A DNA stretch of 64,000 nucleotides from SZUA-442 sp963759175 (GTDB lineage: Bacteria > Actinomycetota > Acidimicrobiia > Spongiisociales > UBA5794), in the NCBI GenBank assembly GCA_963759175.1, contig CAVWXP010000008.1, positions 1-64,000 of the forward strand, in the 5' to 3' direction. A model generated the notes under the pieces. The model was not told where the DNA came from. It saw only the letters and a program-made list of their open reading frames with translations, and made no database searches. Position numbers and translations under genes: made by a program. Shown in pieces: positions 60,355-64,000 of this stretch (positions are counted from its first letter, which is position 1; each line of letters opens with the position of its first letter).

Positions 60355-61419
60355 TCACTCCTCGTCGGGCGCCTCGGTTTCGGCGGTCGCGACGGCGTCA
60401 GTGGCTTCGGCTTCGTCGTCCACGATCACCCCGACCGCACGGAGTACCTGATCCTGCAGCTGCATCGCCAGTTCCGGGTTCTGGCGGAGGAAGTCCTTCG
60501 CCTTCTCACGGCCCTGTCCGAGCTGTTCGTTCTCGTAGGTGAACCACGCTCCTGCCTTGCGAACGATGCCTTCCTCGACGGCGACGTCGAGCAGGCTTCC
60601 CTCACGCGAGATGCCCTCGCCGAACATGATGTCGAACTCGGCGATACGGAACGGCGGAGCGACCTTGTTCTTCACGATCTTGGTGCGCACCCGGTTCCCG
60701 ATGTTCTCGGTCCCGACCTTGATGGCCTCGATGCGTCGGATGTCGATGCGAACACTCGAGTAGAACTTGAGGGCTCGGCCACCGGGGGTCGTCTCCGGCG
60801 AGCCGAACATGACACCGATCTTCTCGCGCAGCTGATTGATGAAGATCGCGGTCGTGTCGGATCGGTTGATGGTCCCGGCGAGCTTGCGCAGCGCCTGGGA
60901 CATGAGCCGTGCCTGGAGGCCGACGTGGGTGTCACCCATGTCGCCTTCGAGCTCGGCACGGGGTACGAGGGCTGCCACCGAATCGATCACGACCACGTCG
61001 AGGGCACCCGACCGGATCAGCATGTCGGCGATCTCGAGGGCCTGTTCCCCGGTGTCGGGCTGAGCGATGAGCAGTTCGTCGATGTCGACCCCGATGGCGC
61101 GGGCATAGCTGGGATCCAGGGCGTGCTCTGCGTCGATGAATGCCGCCGTACCGCCGTTGCGCTGCGCTTCTGCGACGACGTGAAGGGCGAGGGATGTCTT
61201 GCCGGAGGACTCGGGACCGTAGATCTCGACGATGCGGCCGCGGGGCACCCCACCGATGCCGAGGGCGAGGTCGAGCGAGAGGGCGCCCGTGGGGATGGCC
61301 TTGATCCTCGTGATCTGGTCGGTGCCGAGGCGCATGATGGCACCCGTACCGAACTGCCGTTCGATCTGGGACATCGCCATCTCGAGGTTCTTGTCCTTGT
61401 CGGTGTCCTTCGTCGCCAT
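60355..61419 (-). CDS. recA: Recombinase A
   Basis: 354 residues from ATG 61419 (MATKDTDKDKNLEMAMSQIE). Walker A GPESSGKTSL, catalytic Glu in IDAEHALDPSYARAIG, and L1/L2 loops. It forms ATP filaments on ssDNA for recombination and triggers LexA self-cleavage. An SOS box is centred about 105 bp upstream. The C-terminal tail is acidic as usual. Confidence 0.98.
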   Translation of the reverse strand: MATKDTDKDKNLEMAMSQIERQFGTGAIMRLGTDQITRIKAIPTGALSLDLALGIGGVPRGRIVEIYGPESSGKTSLALHVVAEAQRNGGTAAFIDAEHALDPSYARAIGVDIDELLIAQPDTGEQALEIADMLIRSGALDVVVIDSVAALVPRAELEGDMGDTHVGLQARLMSQALRKLAGTINRSDTTAIFINQLREKIGVMFGSPETTPGGRALKFYSSVRIDIRRIEAIKVGTENIGNRVRTKIVKNKVAPPFRIAEFDIMFGEGISREGSLLDVAVEEGIVRKAGAWFTYENEQLGQGREKAKDFLRQNPELAMQLQDQVLRAVGVIVDDEAEATDAVATAETEAPDEE

Positions 61420-61516
61420 GGTTTCCCTTTCTCTGTGGTGTCCGACACGGTATCGAGTGCCTGTGACACGATCGCGTCGGACGACCATCCGGGTGCAATC
61501 GTCACGCCATGGTAAC

Positions 61517-61530
61517 CGAACAGACGTTCG
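61517..61530. promoter_or_regulatory. SOS (LexA) box upstream of recA
   Basis: CGAACAGACGTTCG, a full consensus match, 98-111 bp upstream of the recA start. Consistent with LexA control. Confidence 0.9.
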
Positions 61531-61542
61531 ATGCGAGTATTT

Positions 61543-61671
61543 CGAGCTATGAGCTTTGAGCTGTGAGCTCATGAGCCATGAGCGCGGCGGTTGGCGGTCG
61601 ACGGTCCTTCCTGCTGTGAACCGTGAACCGTGAACTGTGAACCGAACTCAAAGCTCAAAGCTCAAAGCTCA
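61543..61671. repeat. Short-period repeats and inverted repeat between thpR and recA
   Basis: Contains GAGCTNTGAGCT-type heptads (61543-61584), TGAACCG-type heptads (61615-61644) and three CTCAAAG copies (61647-61670). The first and last sets are mutually complementary and could fold into a long imperfect hairpin. It sits after the thpR stop and upstream of the recA SOS box. Simple-sequence origin is likely; a terminator role is possible. Confidence 0.55.
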
Positions 61672-61690
61672 GCCCCTTCCACCAGTGTGG

Positions 61691-62245
61691 TCAGCTGGCG
61701 AGGGGGAACCGTTCGAGCGGGGTGTAGGTGATCCCGCGAGGCGTGGGGTCGGTCCGGAACAGGGTGACCGCATCGACGCGGAACGGGACCGTGAACTCGG
61801 CGAAGGAGTCGAGGAGCTTGCGCACGTCCCTGGGCGGCCGCACTCGTGCGAGGGTGATGTGGGGCACGAAACGTCGTTCGGTGGGTTCGAGGCCCGCGTC
61901 CCTGCACGCCGCTTCGCAATGTGCGGCAACATCATCGAGCACACCGGAGACATCATCGATCGCGACGTGGATGACGGCTGCCTTCGATGGTCGTGGGAAG
62001 GCGCCGAGACCGCTGCATCGGACCGACCCGGGAGGCACCGGTATCGCATCGCCGAGCTCGTGCGACACACGGTCGACCTCGAGGTCATCGATCGGCCCCA
62101 GGAATCTGACCGTCACGTGCCAGTTCGCAGGAACGACTCGTTTCCCCGGTATGACCGGGCCCGGACTCGCCGTGTCGAGGGACGCAGCGAGTCGGTGACG
62201 GACTTCGTCGGACAGGTCGACGGCCAGGAAGGCATTGCCCGTCAC
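61691..62245 (-). CDS. thpR: RNA 2',3'-cyclic phosphodiesterase (2H family)
   Basis: 184 residues from GTG 62245 (VTGNAFLAVDLSDEVRHRL), overlapping the cinA stop by GTGA. The two catalytic HxTx motifs are HVTVRFLG and HITLARV. This 2H phosphoesterase hydrolyses 2',3'-cyclic ends of RNA and was formerly called 2'-5' RNA ligase. Length is normal. Confidence 0.93.
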   Translation of the reverse strand: MTGNAFLAVDLSDEVRHRLAASLDTASPGPVIPGKRVVPANWHVTVRFLGPIDDLEVDRVSHELGDAIPVPPGSVRCSGLGAFPRPSKAAVIHVAIDDVSGVLDDVAAHCEAACRDAGLEPTERRFVPHITLARVRPPRDVRKLLDSFAEFTVPFRVDAVTLFRTDPTPRGITYTPLERFPLAS

Positions 62246-63480
62246 GAGTCTGCGATGGCCAATCGGAGGTGGTGCAGAGCCGCCGTCGACGTGTAGGTCC
62301 TGACCCGTTCGCGATCGCCTGGCATCCGGATGGTCCTGGCCCGCTCGAGCGTCGGCGTGGCGACGGCGACGCACATCGTTCCCACGTCGCGTTCGAGCGG
62401 TTCGGGCCCCGCCGACCCGGTGACGGACACTGCGACGTCGACGCCGAGGCGTTCCCGCGCTCCGCGCACCATCTCGAGCGCTGTCTCCTCCGAGACCACA
62501 CCGTGGGTTTCCATGACAGCCACCGGAACAGCGAGCAACGACGCCTTGACGTCGGGCGCGTAGGAAACGATCGACCCCCGGAACGTCGCGCTGCAACCGG
62601 GGACCGATGTCAAGCGACCAGCGATCATCCCACCGGTGGCGGATTCGGCCGTTCCAACGGTCCAGTTGCGCTCGAGCAGCATCTGGTGGATGACGGCCTC
62701 GATCGTGTCCTCATCCGCACCGAACACGTGCGACCCGAGGCGGTCGCGCACGATGTCCTCGACCGGACCGATGAGCGATCGGGCCGCATCCGGCGTCGGT
62801 GCGCGTGCCGTGAGCCGGACCTTGATCTCGCCTGACGAAGCCAGGAAGGCGACGGTGGGGTTCTCCGACGCGCCGAAGAGATCCTCGAACAGCTCCCCGA
62901 CGGCGGCCTCGGACATCCCCCAGCTGCGGATCAGGCGACTCATCACGACGCCGTCGACGTCGCCGGAGAGCTCCTGGAAGAACGGAAGGACCTGCTCGTC
63001 GAGCATCGGCAGCATCTCAGCCGGCACGCCCGGAAGACTGGCGACCCAGCAGCCGTCGATCTCGATGAGAAAGCCCGGTGCGCTGCCCTTGTCGTTGCGA
63101 ATCACTTCGGCGCCCTCTGGCCGGTACGCCTGACGCAGGTTCGAGGACGGGAAGTCGCGCCCGAGGGCTTGCCACCGTTGCCGCATCGCATCGGCGTACG
63201 CATCGTCGTAGGTGAGGGGAACGCGAGCTACCTCAGCCACCACCTCGCGCGTGATGTCGTCCTGTGTCGGGCCGATGCCGCCGGTGATGATGAGGGCATC
63301 GGAGCGACGGATGGCGGCGGAGATGGCCTCGGCCATGCGTTCAGCGTTGTCGCCGACGACGACCTGATGGTGGTGGCTGAATCCCCGATCGGCGAGACGC
63401 TGGGCGATCGCCGTGGCGTTGCTGTTGACGATCTGGCCGAGAAGGAGCTCGGTTCCGACGGCGAGGATCTCGACGTTCAC
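62242..63480 (-). CDS. cinA: CinA-family protein (nicotinamide-nucleotide amidohydrolase)
   Basis: 412 residues from GTG 63480 (VNVEILAVGTELLLGQIVNS). An N-terminal MoaB/MogA-like domain (ALIITGGIGPTQDDITREVV, LPGVPAEMLPML) and a C-terminal PncC domain (GTAESATGGMIAGRLTSVPG, VVSEETALEMVRGARE). It deamidates NMN in pyridine-nucleotide recycling and is linked to competence/SOS in some bacteria. Overlaps rimO and thpR by four bases each, indicating one operon. Confidence 0.95.
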   Translation of the reverse strand: MNVEILAVGTELLLGQIVNSNATAIAQRLADRGFSHHHQVVVGDNAERMAEAISAAIRRSDALIITGGIGPTQDDITREVVAEVARVPLTYDDAYADAMRQRWQALGRDFPSSNLRQAYRPEGAEVIRNDKGSAPGFLIEIDGCWVASLPGVPAEMLPMLDEQVLPFFQELSGDVDGVVMSRLIRSWGMSEAAVGELFEDLFGASENPTVAFLASSGEIKVRLTARAPTPDAARSLIGPVEDIVRDRLGSHVFGADEDTIEAVIHQMLLERNWTVGTAESATGGMIAGRLTSVPGCSATFRGSIVSYAPDVKASLLAVPVAVMETHGVVSEETALEMVRGARERLGVDVAVSVTGSAGPEPLERDVGTMCVAVATPTLERARTIRMPGDRERVRTYTSTAALHHLRLAIADS

Positions 63481-64000
63481 GACACGACCGTTGCCGACGT
63501 GTCCGCTCCGTACACACCGTCGATCGTGGCGCGCACCCACTGCCCTGCCGTGCCGCGGTCGAGCACGATCATGCCATCGATCTCGGGAGCCTCCCGGTAC
63601 GAGCGACCGACAGGAGTGCCGTCCTCGACCTGGTCCACCAACACGTCGACGGTCGATCCGACGGAAGCTGCGTTCTCGCCGGCCGTGATGTCGTCCTGGA
63701 GTCGCTGGAGGTACCTGAGCCGCTCCTCGATCGCGGTGCGATCCACCTGGTCCGGCAGCTCGGCGGCGGTGGTTCCGTCCTCGAGCGAGTACGGGAAGAA
63801 GCCAGCCCACGACAGGCGCGCCTCCGAGAGGAACGACGCGAGCTCCTCCACGTCATCATCCGTTTCCCCGGGGTATCCGACGATGAAGCTGGATCGGGTT
63901 GCGGCGGCGGGGGCTGCCGTACGGATCCGTGAGATGAGGTCGAGGTGCTGCTCGCCACTCCCGGGCCGACGCATGGATCGCAACAGGTTCGCCGAGGCAT
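63477..64000 (-). CDS. rimO: Ribosomal protein S12 methylthiotransferase, C-terminal part
   Basis: The last ~174 residues of RimO; the gene enters from the right edge. ASANLLRSMRRPGSGEQHLD, SSFIVGYPGETDDDVEELAS and the TRAM-domain end (GSTVDVLVDQVEDGTPVGRS) are typical. RimO thiomethylates Asp89 of S12. The stop overlaps the cinA start (GTGA). The radical-SAM cysteines lie outside the window. Confidence 0.93.
   Translation of the reverse strand, partial: ASANLLRSMRRPGSGEQHLDLISRIRTAAPAAATRSSFIVGYPGETDDDVEELASFLSEARLSWAGFFPYSLEDGTTAAELPDQVDRTAIEERLRYLQRLQDDITAGENAASVGSTVDVLVDQVEDGTPVGRSYREAPEIDGMIVLDRGTAGQWVRATIDGVYGADTSATVVS

Noticed and set aside
60208..61515. 435-codon open frame opposite recA
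   Set aside because: Shadow of recA codon structure; composition-biased and no recognisable protein.

Overview
The window is chromosomal DNA of a high-GC actinobacterium. The right end has the order rimO-cinA-thpR-recA-rny-miaB-miaA-dapF//lexA//nrdR, with CGAAC-N4-GTTCG SOS boxes of the Bacillus/actinobacterial type, RNase Y, and tRNA genes without an encoded CCA end. This fits Actinobacteriota, and most likely the class Acidimicrobiia. The class is an inference from gene order and protein character, not from a search.

Layout. (1) 1-4.3 kb is a scrambled zone: a MalT/LuxR-type ATPase regulator running off the left edge, an intact IS481-family element, the 3' stub of a second LuxR gene, a copy of the 3' half of a tRNA-Val gene, and a YCII-domain stub. 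(2) 4.4-8.1 kb holds a formylglycine-type sulfatase divergent from a Kup potassium transporter. (3) 8.4-16.4 kb is an integrative element inserted in the 3' end of tRNA-Val(CAC). It has a tyrosine integrase next to the tRNA and a direct-repeat end at 8.4 kb, and most of its cargo is decaying (nucleotidyltransferase, exported protein, transposase fragment, thioredoxin-like protein). A secreted metzincin, a SEC-C protein and an XRE regulator remain intact. (4) 16.5-35.4 kb is mostly ordinary chromosome: formylglycine-generating enzyme, two acyltransferases including PlsB, NfuA, a nitronate monooxygenase, a damaged cytochrome bd operon, a GH13 alpha-glucosidase, a secreted VanY-like protein, an oxidoreductase and a SulP transporter. 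(5) 35.4-47 kb is a stress or membrane island around a second MalT/LuxR regulator. At least five promoters carry a CACCCG-N3-CGGGTG dyad, usually centred 60-72 bp upstream of the start codon, including one exactly midway between the regulator and the divergent AI-2E-type permease. This looks like an undescribed local regulon. (6) 47-49 kb has an MBL-fold hydrolase, a repeat array and a tRNA-Gly/Cys/Val cluster. (7) 49-64 kb is housekeeping: YihY, dUTPase, NrdR, lipoproteins, the LysM/lexA SOS pair, dapF, miaA, miaB, rny, recA, thpR, cinA and rimO.

Links between regions. The sulfatase at 4.4 kb and its activating enzyme at 16.5 kb would be near neighbours if the integrative element were removed. 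An anaerobic-type (radical SAM) sulfatase-maturase gene at 45 kb gives a second maturation route, but as written it is split by frameshifts.

Caution: at least eight genes outside the mobile element carry single-base frameshifts, several in short homopolymer runs, while long neighbours are intact. Some of these may be sequencing indels rather than biology, and each is marked where it occurs.
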